Of a DNA stretch of 63,480 nt, positions 1-7,757 are shown one piece after another (position 1 is the stretch's first letter; each line of letters opens with the position of its first letter). Under the pieces are notes generated by a model. That model was given only the letters and a program-made list of their open reading frames with translations, did no database searches and was not told the DNA's origin. This DNA comes from Clostridium sp. CAG:440 (GTDB taxonomy: Bacteria; Bacillota; Clostridia; TANB77; CAG-508), in NCBI GenBank assembly GCA_000437215.1, contig FR898648.1, positions 37,172 through 100,651 of the forward strand, written 5' to 3'. The translations under genes and the position numbers were made by a program.

Positions 1-262
1 TGCTCTTCCGCGCAGCAAATACCGCAAATGTACTTGCATATGGAATTTTTCCAGTAGTGGCTAAACCTGCTGCTGTACTTATCATATTTTGTTCTGCTAT
101 TCCCATATCAAAAAATCTATTTGGAAATTCTTTTGCAAATATACTTGTTTTTGTTGCTCCTGCTAAGTCTGCATCTAATACAACTATATTTTTATTTTTT
201 CTTCCAAGTTCTAGTAATGCCTCTCCATAACTTTGCCTTGTTGCTTTTTTTTCTTCTTTCAT
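1..262 (-). CDS. Transketolase C-terminal subunit (partial, +1 recoded)
   Basis: This is the pyrimidine-binding half of a two-gene transketolase (thiamine diphosphate enzyme of the non-oxidative pentose phosphate pathway). It starts with ATG at 262, directly abutting the stop of the N-terminal subunit gene, so the two are co-translated. Residues 27-64 hold the Pyr-domain sequence DADLAGATKTS...FDMGIAEQNM, which includes the catalytic Glu of the GIAEQNM motif. The window edge cuts the gene after about 87 codons. The last visible codons read GCG CGG AAG in frame zero. Skipping the C of CGG gives A-G-R-A, matching the family pattern FAVFA.GRA, whereas the zero frame gives A-R-K-S. This is the first of eight such CGG sites. 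Identity is firm; the recoding call here rests on only three codons after the shift. Confidence 0.85.
   Translation of the reverse strand, partial: MKEEKKATRQSYGEALLELGRKNKNIVVLDADLAGATKTSIFAKEFPNRFFDMGIAEQNMISTAAGLATTGKIPYASTFAVFAARKS
8..10 (-). other. +1 recoding site (CGG) in transketolase C-subunit
   Basis: In-frame codon 85 is CGG in the context GCG-CGG-AAG-AGC. Reading GCG-(C)-GGA-AGA-GCA restores the conserved A-G-R-A of the family. Only three codons lie downstream in the window. Confidence 0.7.
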
Positions 263-1090
263 TTATATTGCACCTCCTAGTTCTTTCATTGCTAACTGAT
301 ATTGTTCTTCGTTTGGTGCTATGCCATGCCATTTTACATCATTTTCCATATATGATACGCCTTTTCCTTTTATTGTTTTTGCTATTATACAAGTTGGTTT
401 GTCCTTTACATTTTTTGCAACATCAAATGCATCTATAATTTCTTGTATATTATGTCCATCTATGTTTATTACCTGGAATCCAAAGCTTTTAAATTTTTCA
501 TCTATTGGATATGAACTCATTACTTCTTCAATTGTTCCGTCTATTTGTAAATTATTATTGTCTACTATTACACATAAATTGTCTAATTTATATTTATTTG
601 AAGCCATTGCTGCTTCCCATACTTGTCCTTCTTCTATTTCTCCATCCCCTAAAATACAATATACTCTATAATTTTTATTGTCCATCTTTCCTGCAATTGC
701 CATTCCATTTGCACAAGATAATCCCTGTCCCAAAGAACCTGATGAAATATCTACTCCTGGTACTTTATTCATGTCAGGATGTCCTTGAAGATTGCTATTT
801 ATATTTCTAAATGTTTTTAATTTTTCTACATCAAAAAATCCCCTATTTGCTAAGCAGCTGTATAATGCAGGAGAACAATGTCCCTTAGATAATACTAACC
901 TATCTCTATCTTCCCACTTTGGATTTTTTTCATCTATATTCATTTGATTAAAATATAAAACTGTCATTATGTCTGCAATTGATAGTGATCCTCCTGGGTG
1001 TCCTGATTTATTACTGTAAACTGCTTCTATTATTCCTTTTCTTACTTCTTTTGCTTTTTCTTGTAATCGTTTTATGTCTGTAATTTTCAA
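263..1090 (-). CDS. Transketolase N-terminal subunit
   Basis: 275 aa, the thiamine-pyrophosphate-binding half of a split transketolase. Visible motifs are SGHPGGSLSIADIMTVLYF near residue 30, the GHCSPALY segment near residue 70, GSLGQGLSCANGMA near 118, and the ThDP/Mg site GDGEIEEGQVWEA near 148 with a following D.NNLQ.DG. Translation probably starts at TTG (1090-1088), preceded at suitable spacing by AAAGGTG. The gene is immediately followed by the C-terminal subunit gene, which supplies the second half of the active site. A promoter-like TTGCTT-17 bp-TAGAAT lies upstream at 1127-1155 and overlaps the ftsH terminator. No in-frame CGG is present. Confidence 0.95.
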   Translation of the reverse strand: MKITDIKRLQEKAKEVRKGIIEAVYSNKSGHPGGSLSIADIMTVLYFNQMNIDEKNPKWEDRDRLVLSKGHCSPALYSCLANRGFFDVEKLKTFRNINSNLQGHPDMNKVPGVDISSGSLGQGLSCANGMAIAGKMDNKNYRVYCILGDGEIEEGQVWEAAMASNKYKLDNLCVIVDNNNLQIDGTIEEVMSSYPIDEKFKSFGFQVINIDGHNIQEIIDAFDVAKNVKDKPTCIIAKTIKGKGVSYMENDVKWHGIAPNEEQYQLAMKELGGAI

Positions 1091-1126
1091 AATTAAATCA
1101 CACCTTTCTTTTGTTTTTACACCTTC

Positions 1127-1155
1127 ATTCTACTATAAGCATAATAAAAAAGCAA
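1127..1155 (-). promoter_or_regulatory. Promoter of the transketolase pair
   Basis: On the minus strand, TTGCTT (1155-1150), a 17-bp spacer and TAGAAT (1132-1127) precede the TTG start by about 35 bases. The -35 hexamer sits inside the hairpin that terminates ftsH. Confidence 0.55.
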
Positions 1156-1174
1156 GAAATTAATCTTGCTTTTT
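1147..1174 (-). terminator. Terminator after ftsH
   Basis: A-rich hairpin with stem AAAAAGCAAGA / TCTTGCTTTTT and loop AATTAA, overlapping the ftsH stop codon. It is nearly symmetrical and could act in both directions. Confidence 0.7.
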
Positions 1175-2969
1175 AATTAAAAAATCTTTTAAAATCTTCT
1201 TCATTTATTTTTTCTTTTTCTAATAATGCATTTGCAATTAAATCTAATTTATCTCTATGTTCATTTAATAAACTTAATGCATCATTATATGCAGTATCTA
1301 TTAAAGTTTTTACTTCTTGCCCAATTTTATCTCCAATATTTTCTCCAAACATTTGAATTTCATATGGTTCTTTTCCTTGAAAATCAATTGGTCCTAAAGT
1401 ATCGCTCATTCCATATTTTGTAACCATATCTCTTGCAATTTTTGTTGCAACTTCTATATCATTACTTGCACCTGTTGAAATATCGTCTAGTACTAATTTT
1501 TCTGCCGCTCTACCTCCCAAAAGTGCTATTAATTTTTCTTGCATTTCAGTTTTAGATATATAATATTTATCATCATCTGATTTATACATTGTATATCCCC
1601 CAGCTACTCCTCTTGGTACTATTGATATTTCTTTTACATCTGTCTGTGTTGGCAAATATCTGCTTACAACAGCATGTCCTGCTTCATGATATGCTGTTAA
1701 TTTTTTATCTTTATCTGAATATTTTCTTGTCTTTTTCTCCAATCCTACTGTAACTTTTTTTACAGCTTCTTCTATATCACTATTTTCTATTTCATCATGT
1801 TTATTTATTGTCGCAATTATTGCTGCTTCATTTAAAATATTAGCAAGTTCAGCTCCTGTAAATCCTGCTGTATCTTCTGCAATACTTTCTAAATTTACTT
1901 CATCAGATAACATTTTCTTTTGTGCATGTATTTTTAATATTTCTAACCTTCCTTTTAAGTCTGGCGCTGGAATTGTAATTTGTCTATCAAATCTTCCAGG
2001 TCTTAAAAGTGCTTGATCTAGCATTTCTGGTCTGTTTGTTGCAGCTAAAACTATTATTGTTTCTTCTGAGCTAAATCCATCCATTTCCACTAATAATTGA
2101 TTTAATGTTTGATTATTTTCTGTTTCAGCCCCACTATTTGATGTCCTTCTTGAACCTATTGCATCAATTTCATCAATAAATACAATACATGGTGCAAGTT
2201 TTCTTGCTTTTTCAAATAGTTTTCTTACACGAGAAGCTCCAAGTCCTGCAAACATTTCGATGAATTCAGAACCACTCATTGAAATAAATGGCACATTTGC
2301 CTCACCTGCAATTGCTTTTGCAATTAAAGTTTTTCCTGTTCCAGGTTTTCCATATAGTAAAACTCCTTTAGGAACTTTTGCTCCCATTTTTGTGAATTTT
2401 TCAGGTTTTTTTAGAAAATCTACAATTTCTATCATTTCTTGTTTTTCTTCATCAAGTCCTGCTACATCTTTAAATCTTACTTTTGTATTTTTTTCTGCTT
2501 CGTCATATACTTTTCCTTTTTCTCCCAATCCTTGCATTTTAAATATCATTATAAATAATGCAAGCATTATTATTGTTGGTAATAATGAAACTATAACTGA
2601 TGCTAAATTACTAAAAAATGATTTTGGTTTTTGTATTAACTCTATTTCATTTCCTTCTGCAACTTTTTGTTGAACATATCCCATAAAGCTCTCTGTATTA
2701 GGAACAATTGATGTTTTTTCTTCTTCTACATTTTTTACTTTTACTTTAACAGTTGTGCTTCCAACTGTCATTTCTATCTTTTCAATATTCCCATAAGATA
2801 TTTCCTTTATTAAATCTGTATATGCTAATGTTTTTTCATCCTTTTGGTCACCTTTATTATTCATAACCAAAAATATTGTAACTACACTTATTGCTACTAA
2901 TGCAATTAAAATAACTAATATAAGAAGTAATTTTTTATTTTTCTTTTTTTCATTATTATCTTTATTCAT
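1173..2969 (-). CDS. ftsH: ATP-dependent zinc metalloprotease FtsH
   Basis: 598 aa, the membrane-anchored AAA+ protease that degrades misfolded membrane proteins and regulators. Two membrane segments (residues about 13-36 and 123-145) flank an extracytoplasmic domain. The AAA module has Walker A GKPGTGKT at 207-214 (Lys for the usual Pro at its second position), Walker B IVFIDEIDAIG near 263, and the second region of homology ending GRFDR near 325. The zinc site HEAGH is at 428-432, with the third ligand region D..STGA.ND near 505. The start ATG follows AAAGGA at good spacing. The pore motif reads F-A-G-L-G rather than the common F-V-G-V-G. The length is slightly short because the C-terminal tail is reduced. 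It lies just downstream of the DUF1189 gene. Confidence 0.97.
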   Translation of the reverse strand: MNKDNNEKKKNKKLLLILVILIALVAISVVTIFLVMNNKGDQKDEKTLAYTDLIKEISYGNIEKIEMTVGSTTVKVKVKNVEEEKTSIVPNTESFMGYVQQKVAEGNEIELIQKPKSFFSNLASVIVSLLPTIIMLALFIMIFKMQGLGEKGKVYDEAEKNTKVRFKDVAGLDEEKQEMIEIVDFLKKPEKFTKMGAKVPKGVLLYGKPGTGKTLIAKAIAGEANVPFISMSGSEFIEMFAGLGASRVRKLFEKARKLAPCIVFIDEIDAIGSRRTSNSGAETENNQTLNQLLVEMDGFSSEETIIVLAATNRPEMLDQALLRPGRFDRQITIPAPDLKGRLEILKIHAQKKMLSDEVNLESIAEDTAGFTGAELANILNEAAIIATINKHDEIENSDIEEAVKKVTVGLEKKTRKYSDKDKKLTAYHEAGHAVVSRYLPTQTDVKEISIVPRGVAGGYTMYKSDDDKYYISKTEMQEKLIALLGGRAAEKLVLDDISTGASNDIEVATKIARDMVTKYGMSDTLGPIDFQGKEPYEIQMFGENIGDKIGQEVKTLIDTAYNDALSLLNEHRDKLDLIANALLEKEKINEEDFKRFFN

Positions 2970-2990
2970 TTTTTCAATCCTTTCATAATT

Positions 2991-3989
2991 TTATGCTTCA
3001 GATCCCTCTGGTTCATTTCCATCTTCTTTCTCATTTTTGTCATCTTTTTTCTTATCATCATTATTGTCTTTTTTATCTTTTGGATTTTTATCTTTTTCTT
3101 CCTCTTCATTTTGTTCTTTTACTTGTTTTTGCACTTGAATAACTTTTGTAAGTTCAATTTGTTTTTTCATAAATTCAGATTTTATTATAAATATTGCCGC
3201 AATTAAGTATATTGCTGCAACTGCTATATACATTACTTGGAAATATTTTATTTCAAAATCAACAAATATGTTTAAAATCATATATGCTATGTTTAACAAA
3301 ACTGATAAAGAAATAGCATAAACACTCATATTAAATATTGCCGCATACCTCATCTTTATTTTTGCAAACCATGTTGCCATAACTCCAAATATGCTTAATA
3401 TTACTACATTCCACAAAATTGATAATAAATATGTTATAAAAGAGTATAATAATAAAGCTAAAAACAAACTAATATAAAATACTATCATTTTATTGCTATT
3501 TATAGTATCTATAAATGATTGTTTATCAAATTCAGTAATTTTTAAAGATTTTAATAAATCTTGATATTTATATTCTACAGGAGATGTTAGGCTAGATTTT
3601 ATAATCATTTTATCATTTAACATAATTATCCCAGCTTGATTATTCAAAGAATTTATATAGCTATTTATTTTTTCGTTTTCTTTAGTTTTAGTATTTATTA
3701 TTATTTTACCAAATTGTGTATTGTCAATTATTATTTCCTCTTGATTTTCTGTGTCTAAATTTCCATCTTTATAATTAAAGTTTTCTATTTGGTCAGTTAC
3801 TGTTTTTATTGTATTTTTTATTCCCTTATCTGATCTATAAACAGTGCCTAGTCCAAATACAATTGCAATTATTAGTGTAAGTTTTAATAAATAACTAATA
3901 GCTCTTGGCATTCCTTCTGCTGCCATTTCTCCATATTTTTCTATATTTGTAATTGAATACCATAACTTTTTAAAAAATCCTTTTTTCAT
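2991..3989 (-). CDS. DUF1189-like polytopic membrane protein
   Basis: 332 aa. It starts with the family-like opening MKKGFFKKLWYSI. A first membrane helix lies near residues 31-48, an extracytoplasmic region of about 110 residues follows, and a cluster of four to five membrane helices spans roughly 165-265. The last 55 residues are a highly charged Lys/Asp/Glu/Asn tail, predicted to be cytoplasmic and disordered. This matches the architecture of DUF1189 proteins of Firmicutes, whose biochemical role is not established. The ATG overlaps the stop of the upstream racemase-like gene by one base (TAATG), indicating translational coupling. It is followed by ftsH 21 bases later. Confidence 0.7.
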   Translation of the reverse strand: MKKGFFKKLWYSITNIEKYGEMAAEGMPRAISYLLKLTLIIAIVFGLGTVYRSDKGIKNTIKTVTDQIENFNYKDGNLDTENQEEIIIDNTQFGKIIINTKTKENEKINSYINSLNNQAGIIMLNDKMIIKSSLTSPVEYKYQDLLKSLKITEFDKQSFIDTINSNKMIVFYISLFLALLLYSFITYLLSILWNVVILSIFGVMATWFAKIKMRYAAIFNMSVYAISLSVLLNIAYMILNIFVDFEIKYFQVMYIAVAAIYLIAAIFIIKSEFMKKQIELTKVIQVQKQVKEQNEEEEKDKNPKDKKDNNDDKKKDDKNEKEDGNEPEGSEA

Positions 3990-5110
3990 TATTTATACTC
4001 CCTTCTTATGCTGCTATCTACATATTTTGGGTTTAAATTTATTTTTATTTCATCACCAATTTCGGCTTTTTTTCCTGTTATATCAACTGTTAAATGGTAT
4101 GTTCCTACTCTTCCCAAAACTCTGCATTTTTGATTATTTATATTTATATATATATTCTTATCTTTTATACTGTCTTTTATATCTCTTACTATATATCTTA
4201 GCTTGTCCACAGTTCTAAACATATCTCTTCCATTTTCCATGTTTATTCCATTCATATATCCAGATGGAATTATTGCAACTTTTGTCTCGGATTTAGTTGT
4301 ATATGTGTTAGAATATCCAACATTAAATCCTTTTGGTAAAGTTTTTATTTCACAAATATTGGTCCTGTAATATCCTATTTTTTTTAATCCTAAATTATTT
4401 GCAAAAGAAAGTCTTCCTAAAAAAGCAGAACCAATTCTTACAGCATTTAAATGCATATTAGGGAATTTTATAAAAGCTGAAGAATTACAAACATGCAACA
4501 TCCCTGTTTCTATTCTGTTCATTTTAAGTACGTCTATACAATTTATAAATCTTTCAAATTGTTTTTTAGTATATTCATCATTTTTATAAAAGGCTATAGA
4601 AAAATGTGTAAATGTTCCTTCTATTTTTACATGTTTTAAATTGCTTAAAACTTCTATCATTTTATCTCTTTGGCTATATACAAATCCATATCTTCCAAAA
4701 CCTGTATCAATTTTTATATGAGCTCTTATTTTTTTATTTAATTTTTTTCCAATATTTTCAGCAATTTTAGCTGACTCTTCTGAGCCTATTGTTATAATAA
4801 TATTATTTTCTATTAATGTTTCGACCTCTTCTTTTATAGCTGTTGAAGATAGCATTAATATATCTTGTTTTATTCCAGCCTCTCTTAGCTTAATTGCTTC
4901 TTCTATTGTTGCAACTGCAAAAAAGTCTATTCCATTATCTATTAAAAATTTTGTATATTCCACTAAATCCAAACCATAACCATTACATTTTACAACAGCA
5001 ATAATTTTTACATTTTTGCCATTATCATCTACTCCGTTTGTTTTAGCATATTTTTTTATTTGTTCTATATTATGTGCTAAATCTGCTCTTTCTATTACTA
5101 ATGCTTTCAA
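3989..5110 (-). CDS. Alanine racemase-like PLP enzyme (divergent)
   Basis: About 373 aa with the fold-type III PLP racemase pattern. The PLP lysine is in AVVKCNGYG (usual AVVKANAYG), followed by KIDTGFGRYGF, the RIGSAFLGR region, and a tyrosine in VGYSNTYTT at the position of the catalytic Tyr. The expected role is L/D-alanine interconversion for peptidoglycan. The strand normally reading G-R-[VI]-S-M-D-Q here reads G-R-V-G-T-Y-H, so the usual substrate-contacting Met-Asp pair is replaced. A different substrate is therefore possible. I choose TTG at 5110, preceded by GAAAGGAAG. An ATG at 5152 in the same frame is contributed by the palindromic repeat next door and lacks a ribosome binding site. 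Confidence 0.75.
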   Translation of the reverse strand: MKALVIERADLAHNIEQIKKYAKTNGVDDNGKNVKIIAVVKCNGYGLDLVEYTKFLIDNGIDFFAVATIEEAIKLREAGIKQDILMLSSTAIKEEVETLIENNIIITIGSEESAKIAENIGKKLNKKIRAHIKIDTGFGRYGFVYSQRDKMIEVLSNLKHVKIEGTFTHFSIAFYKNDEYTKKQFERFINCIDVLKMNRIETGMLHVCNSSAFIKFPNMHLNAVRIGSAFLGRLSFANNLGLKKIGYYRTNICEIKTLPKGFNVGYSNTYTTKSETKVAIIPSGYMNGINMENGRDMFRTVDKLRYIVRDIKDSIKDKNIYININNQKCRVLGRVGTYHLTVDITGKKAEIGDEIKINLNPKYVDSSIRREYK

Positions 5111-5144
5111 AACATTTTTCTTCCTTTCACATAAAATTCTAAAA

Positions 5145-5176
5145 ATTGCCATCAGTTCCGGGTTTGAATGGCAATA
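5145..5176. repeat. REP-like palindromic repeat, copy 1
   Basis: ATTGCCA and TGGCAAT form an inverted outer pair enclosing GTTCCGGGTTTGA. The same arrangement recurs at 48280-48320 inside the 3' end of pnp. The sequence lies just upstream of the racemase-like gene. Confidence 0.6.
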
Positions 5177-5189
5177 ATTGTCACTGAAT

Positions 5190-5352
5190 TAAGAATTTAA
5201 ATGGCAATATTATTTATTTTGCAGCACCGCGTAAGCGATCAAACGAGTGCTTAGCACGAGTGCGAATTGGAGCAACCAACATATAAAAATTTAATTAAGT
5301 TGGTTGCGACACCAAGGTGCAAAAAATAATATAATATTGCCATTTAACTACT
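5190..5352. repeat. Branched inverted-repeat element between femX-like and alr-like genes
   Basis: Long imperfect inverted arms at about 5195-5228 and 5316-5350 share the core TTAAATGGCAATATTAT...GCACC. Inside them are a 9-bp hairpin GCAACCAAC (5272-5280) / GTTGGTTGC (5299-5307), a small GTGC-TTA-GCAC hairpin (5247-5257), and CGC-GTAA-GCG (5228-5237). The interior is distinctly more GC-rich than its surroundings. It could be a MITE-like element or a structured RNA; I see no ORF in it. Confidence 0.6.
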
Positions 5353-5370
5353 TAAGCCATTGGCAATTTT

Positions 5371-6420
5371 TTAGATTTTTCTTTTTATTTGTCTTAGTGT
5401 TCTAAATAATTTTTCAGAAAATCTATATAATTTATATGTTATTGGTTTATATGGCATATAAACTTCTCCTATAAATTCTGTAAATTTAGCCCCAAATCCT
5501 TTTTTAAATCTGTATAAACCATATTGTGGATGATTTTCATCAACAACACCTGATACACCTCTAAAGTCATATATATCATCATGTCTTGCTATTGCCATTT
5601 TTATCATTTCCCACTGTAATAAATAATTTGGCATTAAATTTCTATGTTTGTTACTACTTGCTCCATATAAATACCATGTTTTATTTCCATAAAAAATTGG
5701 TATAACACCTGATATTGGTTCATTATCATAATATGCCATTAATAATTTCATATGTTCTGGTGCTAAGTTGTCATACATTTTTTCAAAATATTCTAATGGT
5801 CTTATTATAAAACCGTCTCTTGAGCCTGTTTCTACCATTATTTTATGAAAAGCTTTTAAGTCTTCTCTTGTTCCTTCTCTAACTTCTACACCTTTTTTTG
5901 CAGCCAAACGTATATTGTATCTCCATTTTTGGTGAAATCCTGCCATTATTTCTTCTTCTGTTTTTCCTTTTATATCTAATCTAAAAACATATCTTGGTTG
6001 TATTTCATCTTTAAAGTCTTTGGCATTATCTTTTATTTTATATCCTAAATTTGTAACTATATCTCTATATACCTTATCATCACTTTCTATATCTGGTTCT
6101 ATTCTTAATACTATTGCATTATATTTTTTTGCTAATTCTTTTGCTCCATCTGTTAATTGTTTTAATACTTTTAAGTCATGTATATCACATACTGGTCCTC
6201 TTGATGAATACATTATATTTCCAAATATAGGTATTTTTCTTATTAATACACTCATTGATCCTATTATTTTTTTATTTTCATCTTCTGCAAGTATTATTTC
6301 ATTTTTCCAATTATCCTTTACTTTTGCCCATTCTATTGATTGTTGAAAATTACACCTTTCATGCCCTTCCAAAAATTTTTTATATTCTTTTTTTGATTCT
6401 TCATCTGTTACAAATCTCAT
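5371..6420 (-). CDS. FemX/FemAB-family peptidyltransferase-like protein
   Basis: 349 aa with two GNAT-like domains typical of Fem ligases, which add amino acids from aminoacyl-tRNA to the stem peptide of lipid II. Features are NFQQSIEWAKVK near residue 24, GNIMYSSRGPVCD near 68, the conserved F-H-Q-K-W-R-Y-N-I-R-L-A segment near 163, and the C-terminal Y-D-F-R-G-V-S-G...YGLYRFKKGFG near 286-313. The length fits the family. The ATG follows TTTAGGAGG. It is transcribed toward the alanine-racemase-like gene, with the palindromic element between them. Both are consistent with cell-wall precursor synthesis. Substrate specificity cannot be told from sequence. Confidence 0.85.
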   Translation of the reverse strand: MRFVTDEESKKEYKKFLEGHERCNFQQSIEWAKVKDNWKNEIILAEDENKKIIGSMSVLIRKIPIFGNIMYSSRGPVCDIHDLKVLKQLTDGAKELAKKYNAIVLRIEPDIESDDKVYRDIVTNLGYKIKDNAKDFKDEIQPRYVFRLDIKGKTEEEIMAGFHQKWRYNIRLAAKKGVEVREGTREDLKAFHKIMVETGSRDGFIIRPLEYFEKMYDNLAPEHMKLLMAYYDNEPISGVIPIFYGNKTWYLYGASSNKHRNLMPNYLLQWEMIKMAIARHDDIYDFRGVSGVVDENHPQYGLYRFKKGFGAKFTEFIGEVYMPYKPITYKLYRFSEKLFRTLRQIKRKI

Positions 6421-6645
6421 TTATATTATTCCTCCTAAAGTTTTTATTTACTTTATGTATTTTACACCAAGTGCCTTAATTTTACAAGTAAATATTTAAT
6501 TTTATATAATTATAAATATGACTTTTCTTAGCAAGTTATAGAAAATGTTTAATTTTAATACATTTTTTAAGTAGCATTTGAATATTATTTTACATATATT
6601 AAATAAAATATTAAATAAAACCTTATTTGGAAAGGATGGTTTAGT

Positions 6646-7617
6646 ATGCGAAAAATATATAAAGTAGCTATTGTAGGAGCAACAGGTTTAGTTGGTAGAA
6701 CTATACTAAAGGTACTTGAAGAAAAAAATTTTACAAATGTTAAATATGCTCTTTTTTCTTCTGAAAAATCGGCAGGTCAAAAAATAGAATTTTTGGGTCA
6801 AAACTATATTGTATGTAAATTAGAAGAAAATTCTTTTGACCAAGGCTTTGACTTTGCAATATTTAGTGCTGGTGCAGAAGTCGCAAAAAAATTTGCTCCT
6901 ATTGCTGTAAATAAAGGAACTATTGTTATTGACAATAGTAGCTTTTATAGAATGAACAAAGATGTTCCTTTAGTAGTTCCAGAAGTAAACCCTCAAAAAA
7001 TATTTGAAAACAATGGTATAATTGCAAATCCAAATTGTTCAACAATTCAGGCTGTTTTACCTATAAAAGCTTTAAATGACAAATACTCAATAAAAAGGAT
7101 TGTGTTTTCTACATATCAGGCTGTTTCCGGAGCTGGTAAAAAAGGAATTGATGATTTAAAAAGTCAAAACAACGGACTTTATTTTAACAATTGTGTCCCA
7201 CATATTGATGTATTTTTAGATGATGGTTATACAAAAGAAGAACATAAAATAATTGATGAAACAAAAAAAATATTAGATATGCCAAATTTACTTCTTACCG
7301 CAACTGCTGTTAGAGTTCCAGTAGAAAATTGCCATGGTGAATCTATAAATATAGAGTTTGAAGATAGTTTTGAATTATATGATATAAAACTCCTTTTACA
7401 AAATTTCCCCGGAATTATTTTAGCAGATGATATAGAAAACAATATTTATCCATTAGCAAGAAAAGTAAATGGAAATAACGAAGTTTTTGTTGGACGTATT
7501 AGACGTGACTTTAGCGTTAAAAATGGTATTAATTTATGGGTTGTTGCAGACAATTTACGTAAAGGTGCTGCTACAAACGCCATACAAATTTTGGAAATTT
7601 TACTTAAAAAACATTGA
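6646..7617 (+). CDS. asd: Aspartate-semialdehyde dehydrogenase
   Basis: 323 aa. It reduces L-aspartyl-4-phosphate to aspartate semialdehyde, the branch point to lysine/diaminopimelate, threonine and methionine. The N-terminal NADP-binding motif is GATGLVGRTIL (11-21). The catalytic cysteine is in NPNCSTIQ near residue 131, QAVSGAG lies near 159, and the substrate-binding R-V-P-V-E-N-C-H-G-E is near residue 224. The ATG follows GGAAAGGATG. It is a single-gene plus-strand unit between minus-strand operons. Hairpins at 7650-7667 and 7724-7750 follow. It is slightly shorter than typical (about 330-340 aa) but has all key motifs. Confidence 0.96.
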   Translation: MRKIYKVAIVGATGLVGRTILKVLEEKNFTNVKYALFSSEKSAGQKIEFLGQNYIVCKLEENSFDQGFDFAIFSAGAEVAKKFAPIAVNKGTIVIDNSSFYRMNKDVPLVVPEVNPQKIFENNGIIANPNCSTIQAVLPIKALNDKYSIKRIVFSTYQAVSGAGKKGIDDLKSQNNGLYFNNCVPHIDVFLDDGYTKEEHKIIDETKKILDMPNLLLTATAVRVPVENCHGESINIEFEDSFELYDIKLLLQNFPGIILADDIENNIYPLARKVNGNNEVFVGRIRRDFSVKNGINLWVVADNLRKGAATNAIQILEILLKKH

Positions 7618-7649
7618 TTTTTAAGCTTTTACATGTTATAATATTATTT

Positions 7650-7674
7650 ATACTACTTTTGTAGTATTTTATAT
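7650..7674 (+). terminator. Terminator after asd
   Basis: Hairpin ATACTAC-TTTT-GTAGTAT at 7650-7667 followed by TTTATAT, 33 bases after the asd stop codon. Confidence 0.6.
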
Positions 7675-7723
7675 AGATTGCTGGTTAGCTTTTTTTATAG
7701 AATTATGAAGGGAATAACCAGTA

Positions 7724-7757
7724 AAGCTGGAAGGCTTAGCCTTCCAGCTTATTTTAT
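7724..7757. terminator. Bidirectional terminator between asd and the WG-repeat gene
   Basis: Perfect 12-bp stem AAGCTGGAAGGC / GCCTTCCAGCTT with loop TTA, followed by TATTTTATT on the plus side. It sits between two convergent genes. Confidence 0.8.
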
